Assembly: GCA_902559305.1 (NCBI GenBank)
Contig: CACEHK010000003.1
Coordinates: 1 to 62,457, forward strand
From: an uncultured Pelagibacteraceae bacterium
GTDB lineage: Bacteria; Pseudomonadota; Alphaproteobacteria; Pelagibacterales; Pelagibacteraceae
Length of the DNA: 62,457 bases
Reading direction: 5' to 3'
The notes under the pieces were generated by a model. The model was not told the origin of the DNA. It made no database searches and saw nothing but the letters and a program-made list of their open reading frames with translations. Numbering within the stretch: the stretch's first letter is position 1; every line of letters starts with the position of its first letter. Both the position numbers and the translations under genes were made by a program. Below are positions 39,458 through 46,123 of the stretch, piece by piece.

Positions 39458-39628
39458 ATGGGATTGGAAGAAATCGTTCCAGCAATATCTTTAATAGCTG
39501 TTTTAATACTAGTTCTCCCTGCATTTCTTAGATCTAATTCAAAATTAAAACTGTTTTTAAAAAATTTATCTATTTGGGCTATAATTGTTTTGGTAGTTAT
39601 GATAGTTTCATATTTTATCTTAAAATGA
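39458..39628 (+). CDS. 56-residue two-helix membrane protein, unknown
   Basis: A complete ATG-to-TGA ORF fills the space between dnaJ and dapB. It starts 3 bp after the dnaJ stop, and its TGA overlaps the dapB ATG (ATGA). The product starts MGLEEIVPAISLIAVLILVLP, giving a first hydrophobic segment at about 6-22, then a basic loop RSNSKLKLFLKN, then a second hydrophobic segment WAIIVLVVMIVSYFIL ending in Lys. Both junctions fit the compact operon style, which is the main evidence for a real gene. No family recognised. Confidence 0.6.
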   Translation: MGLEEIVPAISLIAVLILVLPAFLRSNSKLKLFLKNLSIWAIIVLVVMIVSYFILK

Positions 39629-40401
39629 GAAAAATTAATTTAGCTATAACTGGGTGCATGGGCAGAATGGGTCAACAGATTATTAAATCTGCTAGATCTG
39701 ATAAAAATTTTAAGATAGTTGCTCTTACAGAAAATAGAGTAATTAACAAAAAAATTAGTGGAATTAAACCTAGCTTAAATAGAGAACAGGCCTTTAAAAA
39801 ATCCAATTTAATAATAGATTTTACAGTTCCAAAATGCACATTTGAAGTTTTAAAAATTGCAGCAAAACTAAAAAAAAGAGTAGTTATTGGAACAACTGGA
39901 TTTTCAAAAAAAGAAGAAAAGTTGATTAAAAAATATTCAAAAAAAATACCGATACTTAGGGCTGGAAACATGAGTTTAGGAATAAACCTATTAATGTATT
40001 TAACTGAAATCGCATCAAAGTCTTTAGGAAATAATTTTCTAAGCAAAGTTTTTGAAATACATCACAAACATAAAAAAGATCATCCATCAGGAACTGCGTT
40101 AATGCTTGGAAAAGGTATAGCTGTTGGAAAAAATAAGGACTTTTATAAATTAATAGGGAAAAAATATTTAAACAAAAAATCTTTTCCTTATGGGAAAAAA
40201 ATTAATTTTAATTCATTAAGAAAGGGTGAAGTTGTGGGAGAACATGAGGTAACTTTCTCAAGTGGCAAAGAAATAATTACATTAAATCATGAAGCATTTG
40301 ATAGAGCTCTTTATTCAGAAGGAGCATTCACTGCAGCTAAATGGTTAATAAATAAAAAACCTGGCCTTTATTCAATGAGAGATGTTTTAAATTTTAAATG
40401 A
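39625..40401 (+). CDS. dapB: 4-hydroxy-tetrahydrodipicolinate reductase
   Basis: NAD(P)H-dependent step in lysine and meso-diaminopimelate synthesis. Starting at ATG 39625 (258 aa) the product begins MRKINLAITGCMGRMGQ, the dinucleotide-binding signature. Further motifs are IDFTVP, GTTGFSKKE, RAGNMSLGINLL, and the catalytic HHKHKKDHPSGTAL. The open frame reaches upstream to a TTG at 39574, but that stretch is the overlapping micro-ORF and lacks dapB character. Its TGA overlaps nth (ATGA). Confidence 0.96.
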   Translation: MRKINLAITGCMGRMGQQIIKSARSDKNFKIVALTENRVINKKISGIKPSLNREQAFKKSNLIIDFTVPKCTFEVLKIAAKLKKRVVIGTTGFSKKEEKLIKKYSKKIPILRAGNMSLGINLLMYLTEIASKSLGNNFLSKVFEIHHKHKKDHPSGTALMLGKGIAVGKNKDFYKLIGKKYLNKKSFPYGKKINFNSLRKGEVVGEHEVTFSSGKEIITLNHEAFDRALYSEGAFTAAKWLINKKPGLYSMRDVLNFK

Positions 40402-41051
40402 ATGAAGTTCAAAGATCTAAAATAATATTAAAAATATTAAATAAAATTTATCCAAAAACACCGATTCCTCTCAAACATATAAATAAATTTACTTTATTAG
40501 TTTCTGTATTATTGTCCGCTCAAACTACAGACGTTAATGTAAATAATGTCACTAGAAATATTTATCCAAAACACAATAAACCGGAACACTTTGTAAAATT
40601 GGGAAGAAAAAAAATTGAAAGACTAATCAAAAGTATTGGTATTTTTAGAATTAAGGCTAAAAGTGTTTACTTTTTATCAAAACAACTAATTGAAAAACAT
40701 AAGGGAAAAGTACCAGAAACTTTTGAAGAACTTGAAAAACTTCCTGGTGTAGGACATAAAACTGCTAGTGTAGTTATGTCACAAGGATTTGGTCATGCGG
40801 CCTTTCCTGTTGATACCCATATTCACCGATTAGCCCAAAGATGGGGTTTAACTAACGGCGATAATGTTATTCAGACTGAGAAAGACCTGAAAAGATTATT
40901 TCCAAAAAAATTTTGGAATAAACTTCACCTTCAGATAATTTATTATGGAAGAGAATATTGTAGAGCCAGAGAATGTTATGGTTTAACTTGTAAAATCTGT
41001 ACTACTTGTTATCCTAATAGAAAATCACCAATTAAAACAAAGAAAGCTTAA
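40398..41051 (+). CDS. nth: Endonuclease III
   Basis: Base-excision repair glycosylase/AP lyase for oxidised pyrimidines. The 217-residue protein has the helix-hairpin-helix LPGVGHKTASVV with the catalytic Lys, and FPVDTHIHRLAQRWGLT with the catalytic Asp. The C-terminal cluster loop CRARECYGLTCKICTTCYP has five Cys with spacing unlike the usual C-x6-C-x2-C-x5-C, although a 4Fe-4S cluster remains likely. It is coupled to dapB by an ATGA overlap. Confidence 0.94.
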   Translation: MNEVQRSKIILKILNKIYPKTPIPLKHINKFTLLVSVLLSAQTTDVNVNNVTRNIYPKHNKPEHFVKLGRKKIERLIKSIGIFRIKAKSVYFLSKQLIEKHKGKVPETFEELEKLPGVGHKTASVVMSQGFGHAAFPVDTHIHRLAQRWGLTNGDNVIQTEKDLKRLFPKKFWNKLHLQIIYYGREYCRARECYGLTCKICTTCYPNRKSPIKTKKA

Positions 41052-41053
41052 TT

Positions 41054-41983
41054 ATGAAAATTTTAGGAATAGGAAATGCAATTGTAGATGTTATCTGTAA
41101 AGTTGATGACAATTTTATTACTCAAAACGGTTTAACTAAAAGCACTATGAAATTAATCTTTGATGAAAATGAATTTAAAAAATTATTATCTAACCTTAAG
41201 ATAGAAAAGACTGTTTCTGGTGGCTCAGTAGCAAATTCAATAGTTGGAATATCTCAACTAGGTAACAAAGTAGGATTCATAGGAAAAGTATCTGATGACG
41301 ATCTTGGAAGTAAATACGAAGAAGGATTAAAAATTGAAAATGTAGAATATTTTTATTCTAAAAAAAAAGAAGAGTTGCCTACTGGAACATGCTTAATTTT
41401 AGTAACACCAGATTCTGAGAGAACAATGTGTACATTTTTGGGTACAGCGGGAAAAATAAATGAAAATGATGTTAATTCTGAAGCAATAAAGAATAGTGAA
41501 ATAATATTTCTTGAAGGATATTTGTGGGACGAAGGTGAACCAAAAAAAGCATTTGATAAAGCAATAAGTAGCGCAAATAAGGTTGCAATGTCATTATCAG
41601 ATCAATTTTGTGTTGATAGACATAAATCTCATTTTTTAGATTTAGTTAAGAATAAATTAGATATAACCTTTGCTAATGAGCAGGAAATTATATCATTAAT
41701 AAACGCAAAAAATTTTGACGAAGTAATAAACTTTTCAAAACAACTAGGTAAATTAATTGTTGTTACTAGAGGTGAAAAGGGTGCAGTTGCGGTCAAGGGA
41801 GACGAAATTTTTGAATGTGATATTCAAAAAAATCTTAAGATAGTTGATTTAACAGGCGCTGGTGATTTATTTGCTGCTGGGTTTTTACATGGATATATAA
41901 ATAATTTATCAATTAAAGAAAGTTTAAAGAAAGGTACTGAAATGTCTTCAAAAGTTATTCAACAAATTGGAGCTAGATTATAA
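41054..41983 (+). CDS. PfkB-family carbohydrate/nucleoside kinase
   Basis: A 309-residue ribokinase-fold kinase. The N-terminal part has GIGNAIVDVICKVDD and VSGGSVANSIVGISQLGNKVGFIGKVSDDDLG; the C-terminal signature DLTGAGDLFAAGFLHG contains the GAGD anion hole and catalytic Asp. The long N-terminal stretch and TGTCLILVTPDSERTMCTFLGTA match alphaproteobacterial proteins annotated as adenosine kinase. The substrate cannot be assigned from sequence alone. It starts 2 bp after nth and converges with the ArfA-like gene, leaving 2 bp between stops. Confidence 0.85.
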   Translation: MKILGIGNAIVDVICKVDDNFITQNGLTKSTMKLIFDENEFKKLLSNLKIEKTVSGGSVANSIVGISQLGNKVGFIGKVSDDDLGSKYEEGLKIENVEYFYSKKKEELPTGTCLILVTPDSERTMCTFLGTAGKINENDVNSEAIKNSEIIFLEGYLWDEGEPKKAFDKAISSANKVAMSLSDQFCVDRHKSHFLDLVKNKLDITFANEQEIISLINAKNFDEVINFSKQLGKLIVVTRGEKGAVAVKGDEIFECDIQKNLKIVDLTGAGDLFAAGFLHGYINNLSIKESLKKGTEMSSKVIQQIGARL

Positions 41984-41985
41984 AT

Positions 41986-42093
41986 TTATTTTTTACGTCT
42001 TTTAAAACTACCTTTTCCTTTTTTGGGTCTAACTACTTTTGGTTTAAATTTTTTTGAAAACAAATCTTTTGCTATATAATTTCTTTTTTTCAT
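41986..42093 (-). CDS. ArfA-like ribosome-rescue micro-protein (35 aa)
   Basis: A complete 35-residue ORF (ATG at 42093, TAA at 41986) whose C-terminal half reads FKPKVVRPKKGKGSFKRRKK. ArfA proteins, which recruit RF2 to ribosomes stalled without a stop codon, have FRxRVxxxKKGKGSYxRK in the same place: the KKGKGS core, the upstream F-(R/K)-x-(R/K)-V and the following aromatic and Arg all match. E. coli ArfA continues with a hydrophobic tail that is removed from the active form; here the protein stops right after the motif. Its ATG overlaps the regulator's TGA (ATGA). Short length prevents a firm call; a generic ribosome-associated basic peptide is the alternative. Confidence 0.62.
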   Translation of the reverse strand: MKKRNYIAKDLFSKKFKPKVVRPKKGKGSFKRRKK

Positions 42094-42662
42094 AAAACCA
42101 TATAACCTTCTTTTGAACTATTTATAAAATTATTATCTTTAAACTTAGTGCTTATTTTTTTTCTCAGTCTATAAATATGCGTTTCTACTGTGTGTGTTTC
42201 TAAACTAGAATTATGTCCCCACACTTCTTTTTGAAGAATTTCGATACTTTGGGGCTTATTATTTTTTTTTAAAAATAAAATAATTTCAAGTTCTCTCTCA
42301 GTCAATTTCAAATTTTCATTATCAACCATAATCGTTCTTGAATTTAAATCTATTGTGTATTTACCAATCAAAACTTTTGATTGTATTGAATATTTAAGTT
42401 TTAATAAATTTATATTAATTTTTTCAACGATTGAATAAATTGAATTAGGAAATTCGTCTATAATTACTTGAAAATTTTCACCATCAATTTCATTTTGAGA
42501 ATTGGTTAAAATTAAATAATTATTAGTATTATTTTTTTTAAAATCATCTAATTTTTCTTTTTCTAAAAATGAATATATTTTAAAATCTAAATATTCTTTT
42601 AATTCATTTAAAATTTGAAATAATTCTGGTATTTTAAAAATTAATACACTCTGTTTATTCAT
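42090..42662 (-). CDS. Orphan OmpR/PhoB-type winged-helix regulator with degenerate receiver
   Basis: A 190-residue protein. The C-terminal domain (about 95-190) is an OmpR/PhoB winged helix: KYTIDLNSRTIMVDNENLKLTERELEIILFL, ILQKEVWG and THTVETHIYRLRKKI (recognition helix). The N-terminal ~90 residues resemble a receiver in size, but the phospho-acceptor Asp is replaced (NYLILTNSQN) and the early acidic pair is absent, so phosphorylation control is unlikely. No histidine kinase is nearby. It is divergent from the L,D-transpeptidase across 14 bp and coupled to the ArfA-like gene. Target genes unknown. Confidence 0.8.
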   Translation of the reverse strand: MNKQSVLIFKIPELFQILNELKEYLDFKIYSFLEKEKLDDFKKNNTNNYLILTNSQNEIDGENFQVIIDEFPNSIYSIVEKININLLKLKYSIQSKVLIGKYTIDLNSRTIMVDNENLKLTERELEIILFLKKNNKPQSIEILQKEVWGHNSSLETHTVETHIYRLRKKISTKFKDNNFINSSKEGYMVL

Positions 42663-42676
42663 AAAAAATATAAACT

Positions 42677-43168
42677 ATGATAATTGAACTTAAAAATAAA
42701 GATACTTTAAATGTTGGAAATTTTAAACTTAAATGTTGTGTTGGAAAAAAAGGTATTTCAAAAAATAAGTTTGAGGGTGATTTAAAAACACCAAAAGGAA
42801 AATTTGGAATAGGAAATTTATATTGGAGAAGTGATAGAGTAAAAAAACCTCAAACTAAATTATTTTGTAAAAAAATTACCAGAAGTATGGCCTGGTGTAA
42901 CGACAGTAAGAGCAATTTATATAATAAACAAATAAGAATAAATAAAAGAATTGGTCATGAAAGGATTTTTAGGAAAGATTCTAAGTATGACTACTTTATA
43001 GTCATTAAATATAATTATGATAAAGTAAAAAAATATAAAGGCAGTGCAATTTTTATTCATTTAACAAAAAATTATAAACCTACAGCTGGTTGCATTGCTG
43101 TCACAAAAAAAGATTTTATAATTATTGCTAAAGTTTTAAAAAAAAATAGTAAAATTATTATAAATTAA
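42677..43168 (+). CDS. L,D-transpeptidase (YkuD) family protein
   Basis: A 163-residue protein with the YkuD catalytic signature IFIHLTKNYKPTAGCIAV (His...Gly-Cys nucleophile) near 122-139, and KTPKGKFGIGNLYWRSDRV upstream, typical of the family. No signal peptide is visible, as in short alphaproteobacterial homologues, so export is unclear. Expected activity is 3-3 crosslinking of peptidoglycan or attachment of proteins to it. Divergent from the orphan regulator by 14 bp, which may control it (inference). Its end overlaps yggS by 4 bp. Confidence 0.83.
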   Translation: MIIELKNKDTLNVGNFKLKCCVGKKGISKNKFEGDLKTPKGKFGIGNLYWRSDRVKKPQTKLFCKKITRSMAWCNDSKSNLYNKQIRINKRIGHERIFRKDSKYDYFIVIKYNYDKVKKYKGSAIFIHLTKNYKPTAGCIAVTKKDFIIIAKVLKKNSKIIIN

Positions 43169-43824
43169 TTTCTTTTTCCAAAAATTTTTGATCCAATTCG
43201 TAAGTAAGTTGCAGAATATTTAATTGCTTCGAGATAGTCATCAGACATACCCATGCTTAAATCTTTTAATTTTAAACTATCATTTATTTTTTTCATTTCT
43301 GAAAAAAAAGTGTCTTTTTTTATATTTATTGGAGGCAAACACATTGTCCCTATAATATCTAAATTAAGTTTTATACACTCATTATAAAATTCTACTAAAT
43401 CATTTTTATTAATTCCAGATTTCTGTTTTTCGTTACCAATATTTACTTGAATAAATATCTTTGGTTTTTTTAAATATTTTTTTTGTTCTTCTGATAGCTT
43501 ACTTGCTAATTTTAAATTATCTAAAGAATGAATAAAATCAAAAACTCTTAGAGCATATTTAACTTTATTTGTTTGAAGTTTACCTACCATATGAAGTTTT
43601 ATTTTTTTGTTACCATTTTTTATTTCAGTCCATTTTTCTATAGCTTCTTGAACTTTATTCTCTCCAAAGTGTATATGTCCGTTTTCAATAACTGGCAGTA
43701 TATGATTCATTGAAAAAGTTTTTGAAACGGCAATAATTTCTGGATAATAATTATATTTTAACTCATCAATTTTTGATTTAATTTGGGACTTAATGTTTAA
43801 TAAATTTTGTGTAGTTTGATGCAT
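43165..43824 (-). CDS. yggS: YggS/PLPBP pyridoxal-phosphate homeostasis protein
   Basis: Alanine-racemase-fold PLP-binding protein involved in vitamin B6 and amino-acid homeostasis. The 219-residue protein has IIAVSKTF with the PLP Lys, HFGENKVQEAIEKW, HMVGKLQTNKVKYAL, IFIQVNIGNEKQKSG, GTMCLPP and the phosphate-binding LSMGMSDDYLEAI near the C-terminus. Its ATG is the minus-strand half of ATGCAT at 43819-43824, directly against the start of the divergent ThiE-like gene, so neither has a conventional upstream region. Confidence 0.94.
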   Translation of the reverse strand: MHQTTQNLLNIKSQIKSKIDELKYNYYPEIIAVSKTFSMNHILPVIENGHIHFGENKVQEAIEKWTEIKNGNKKIKLHMVGKLQTNKVKYALRVFDFIHSLDNLKLASKLSEEQKKYLKKPKIFIQVNIGNEKQKSGINKNDLVEFYNECIKLNLDIIGTMCLPPINIKKDTFFSEMKKINDSLKLKDLSMGMSDDYLEAIKYSATYLRIGSKIFGKRN

Positions 43825-44340
43825 CTAGAAAAATATTATTTTATAAATAAATTTGACCCAAATCATATCAAAAAAATAGATAAAAATATTTCAATAATTT
43901 ATAGAAATTATACTTCTAAAATTGATACCAGTTTACTGATAAAAATTAGGGATTTTTGTAAAAGAAATAGAAGAAAATTTTTTTTATCTAATAATATAAA
44001 GCTTGCATTAAAACTCGATTTAAGCGGTGTATATTTGCCCTCTTTTAATAAAAACTTCTATCACCTAAATTATATTATAAAAAAAGAATTTATTATTATT
44101 GGATCTGCTCATAATCTTAAAGAAATACGTATTAAAGAAAAACAAAATGTTAGCCAAATTTTTATATCATCCTTGTTTAAAAAAGAAAAAAACTATTTGG
44201 GTTTTTATAAATTTAAAAACCTATCAAAATTAACAAAAAAAAAGATAATTGCCCTAGGTGGTATAAATAATAATAATTTAAAAAGAATTAATATACTTAA
44301 AATTAAAGGTTTTGCTGCAATTAGGCTTTTTGGAAATTAA
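43819..44340 (+). CDS. Divergent ThiE/TenI-like protein
   Basis: A 173-residue protein with the small TIM-barrel pattern of the thiamine-phosphate synthase/TenI family: FFLSNNIKLALKLDLSGVYLP (parallel to the vNDrxdLAxxxxAdGVHLgq segment), IIGSAHNLKEIR (parallel to GxSxHxxeE), and KKIIALGGINNNNLKRI. Key ThiE features are missing: the HLGQ His is Tyr-Leu-Pro, and the pyrophosphate-contacting TxTK stretch reads SSLFKKEKN. True thiamine-phosphate synthase activity is therefore doubtful. ATG 43819 abuts the yggS start; an upstream TTG at 43807 lies inside yggS. Confidence 0.6.
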   Translation: MHLEKYYFINKFDPNHIKKIDKNISIIYRNYTSKIDTSLLIKIRDFCKRNRRKFFLSNNIKLALKLDLSGVYLPSFNKNFYHLNYIIKKEFIIIGSAHNLKEIRIKEKQNVSQIFISSLFKKEKNYLGFYKFKNLSKLTKKKIIALGGINNNNLKRINILKIKGFAAIRLFGN

Positions 44341-44344
44341 GTAT

Positions 44345-44378
44345 AAAAAAAAGGCCCCTTAAATTTAAGGGGCCTTTA
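44345..44378. terminator. Strong intrinsic terminator downstream of the porin gene
   Basis: A perfect 28-bp palindrome occupies 44350-44377: arm AAAGGCCCCTTAAA and its exact complement, with a GGCCCC/GGGGCC core. On the minus strand it is followed by a run of T (A-run 44345-44352 on the plus strand), 26 bp after the porin stop. It can also end transcripts of the ThiE-like gene, whose stop is 9 bp away on the other side, so it is probably bidirectional. Confidence 0.9.
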
Positions 44379-44403
44379 ATATTTTGTATTCTACTAAACT
44401 GTA

Positions 44404-45297
44404 TTAGAATGCAAATGAGAAGTTAACTGATTTAGAGTCTTCGTTCTCAGTTCCACCATTCTGATTATCAGTTCCGTTAGCATGACCAGCTATAGTTAAG
44501 CCACCCATAGTATAAGACGCAGATATACCAGTTGATTCTTCATCGTTTGCTGCACCGCTGAATTCAACATCTTGTTTACCAGCAGATACAGTTAGGTTTT
44601 CGTTAACTGCAAATGAAACACCAACATGGTCAGCTTCTTTATCGTTTCCAGCTGCTGTTAAGTCGATTTCAGATATTTGGTAACCGAAAGTGATTCCACC
44701 TGTTACATATTTAATGTACATAGTTGATTCATCAGTACCTACTCCTACTTCACCTTCACCAGCACCGATAGTTAAACCATCTATTAGGTTAGCATACTCA
44801 ATTACAATAGATGAGCTAGATGTACTAGCTGGGCTATGAATAGCAGATAGAGTTACGTTACCGAAAGTTCCGTTATAGTTGAACGCATTTGTAGATGAAA
44901 TGTTACCAACAACACCGTTGTCTGTACCATCTGTTACATCATAAACTTCCTCGTACGCAGTTGGAACTATGTCAGCATAGTTATTTAAACCACCAACACC
45001 TTTTGAAGCTCCTGAGAAAGTTACTGCACCCATATCGCCTGTATCGATTTTAAGACTGTAGTCATCGTAAGTACCACCGTCTAACTCGATTTGTAATGAA
45101 ACTTCCATTCCATTTACATCGCCTGAACCGTTAAAGTTCACGCTGTCACCCATTGACCAGTTATTTCCAAGTCCTTCTGATTTAGAAGTATAGTCAAGAG
45201 ATGCACCAGCAGATACTGACATTTCGCCAGCAGATACTGATGTAGCTACTAAAGATCCTGCAAGAGCAGTTAATCCTAGTTTCTTTAAATTGTTCAT
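44404..45297 (-). CDS. Major outer-membrane porin
   Basis: A 297-residue exported protein. The signal peptide (MNNLKKLGLTALAGSLVATSVSA, cut before GEMSVS) is followed by an acidic, Gly/Ser/Thr-rich sequence of alternating beta strands and a C-terminal aromatic ending SFAF, the BAM-recognition pattern of outer-membrane barrels. Features fit alphaproteobacterial general porins. An excellent Shine-Dalgarno (AAGGAG, 5 bp before the ATG) is rare in this window. Codons use C and G at third positions more than neighbours, as in highly expressed genes, and a strong terminator follows. Pore specificity cannot be read from the sequence. Confidence 0.85.
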   Translation of the reverse strand: MNNLKKLGLTALAGSLVATSVSAGEMSVSAGASLDYTSKSEGLGNNWSMGDSVNFNGSGDVNGMEVSLQIELDGGTYDDYSLKIDTGDMGAVTFSGASKGVGGLNNYADIVPTAYEEVYDVTDGTDNGVVGNISSTNAFNYNGTFGNVTLSAIHSPASTSSSSIVIEYANLIDGLTIGAGEGEVGVGTDESTMYIKYVTGGITFGYQISEIDLTAAGNDKEADHVGVSFAVNENLTVSAGKQDVEFSGAANDEESTGISASYTMGGLTIAGHANGTDNQNGGTENEDSKSVNFSFAF

Positions 45298-45315
45298 ATT
45301 ATTACTCCTTAGTTG

Positions 45316-45331
45316 TTATAATTAATTATAA
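45316..45331. promoter_or_regulatory. 16-bp perfect palindrome at the porin promoter
   Basis: TTATAATTAATTATAA is a perfect inverted repeat 19 bp upstream of the porin start. It contains a minus-strand TATAAT (45325-45330), a consensus -10 that would give a leader of about 20 bases including the Shine-Dalgarno. No clear -35 with 16-18 bp spacing is visible. The symmetry may simply reflect the -10 repeated on both strands, or mark an operator. Confidence 0.45.
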
Positions 45332-45507
45332 ACTCCGAATTTTTAGCAAATATGACCTTAAATTTGTTGATAATCTTTTATTTTAAATCAAAAAAAGCAA
45401 TAGTGTTGCATAAATACATCGCTAATTTTCAAGATTATTTTGGGTTTATTTAGTTAAATTAAATTATATTAATTAGTATTTTTAGTGTTAATTTTCCAAT
45501 GATTATT

Positions 45508-46095
45508 ATGAAAAATTTACTCAATAACATCAAATTCTTGCTCGTTATCATATTAGTATCGTCATTATCTCTTTTAAATTCTTGTGGTATTTATAGGCCT
45601 GTTGATGCAAACGAATATCCTCCAGATCCTAAACTAAGGGTAAAAAAAAATATAGAAGAAGGCAGAGGCTTCAGATTAATGGGTGGAGAGAAAAAAGGTG
45701 GTGTATTTGATTTCGCAAGCTCAAATGAGTTGTGGAGAGCTAGTCTAGATACTATAGATTTTATGCCACTAATGGCTGCTAATTATAGTGGAGGTATAAT
45801 AATTACTGATTGGTACAGTGATGGAGGTTCAGGGGAATCTGTAAAAATCACTATTAGGTTTTTATCTAACGAAATTAGAATAGACTCATTAGATATAAAA
45901 GTTTTTACAAAAAAATGTAATGTTGCGGTTGACTGTCAAATATTTGAAAATGACGGATCTCTTCCAAATGAATTAAAGAAAAATATTTTAAAAAAAGCAG
46001 CTATTTATAAAAAAGAAAACAAGGATAAAAATTTTAAAGAGTATCCAATATTTGACCCTAAAGATAACCCAAACCGAGATAAAAAAAACAAATAA
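45508..46095 (+). CDS. DUF3576 outer-membrane lipoprotein
   Basis: A 195-residue predicted lipoprotein from ATG 45508. The signal segment ends in a lipobox-like LLNSC at about residue 26, followed by the DUF3576 opening GIYRPVDANEYPPDPKLRVKKN. The mature part has FASSNELWRASLDTIDFMPL, TDWYSDGGSGESVKITIRFLS and a Lys-rich end. This family is confined largely to alphaproteobacteria and typically precedes leuS-lptE-holA, as here; function unknown. An upstream ATG at 45499 would add three residues. Confidence 0.85.
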   Translation: MKNLLNNIKFLLVIILVSSLSLLNSCGIYRPVDANEYPPDPKLRVKKNIEEGRGFRLMGGEKKGGVFDFASSNELWRASLDTIDFMPLMAANYSGGIIITDWYSDGGSGESVKITIRFLSNEIRIDSLDIKVFTKKCNVAVDCQIFENDGSLPNELKKNILKKAAIYKKENKDKNFKEYPIFDPKDNPNRDKKNK

Positions 46096-46123
46096 TTTAA
46101 TTTATTAAATTTTAAAAATTTAA

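Noticed and set aside
44350-44377. 28-bp perfect palindrome as an attachment or recombination site
   Set aside because: Its GC core, flanking A/T runs and place right after the porin stop fit a bidirectional terminator, and no mobile gene is nearby.
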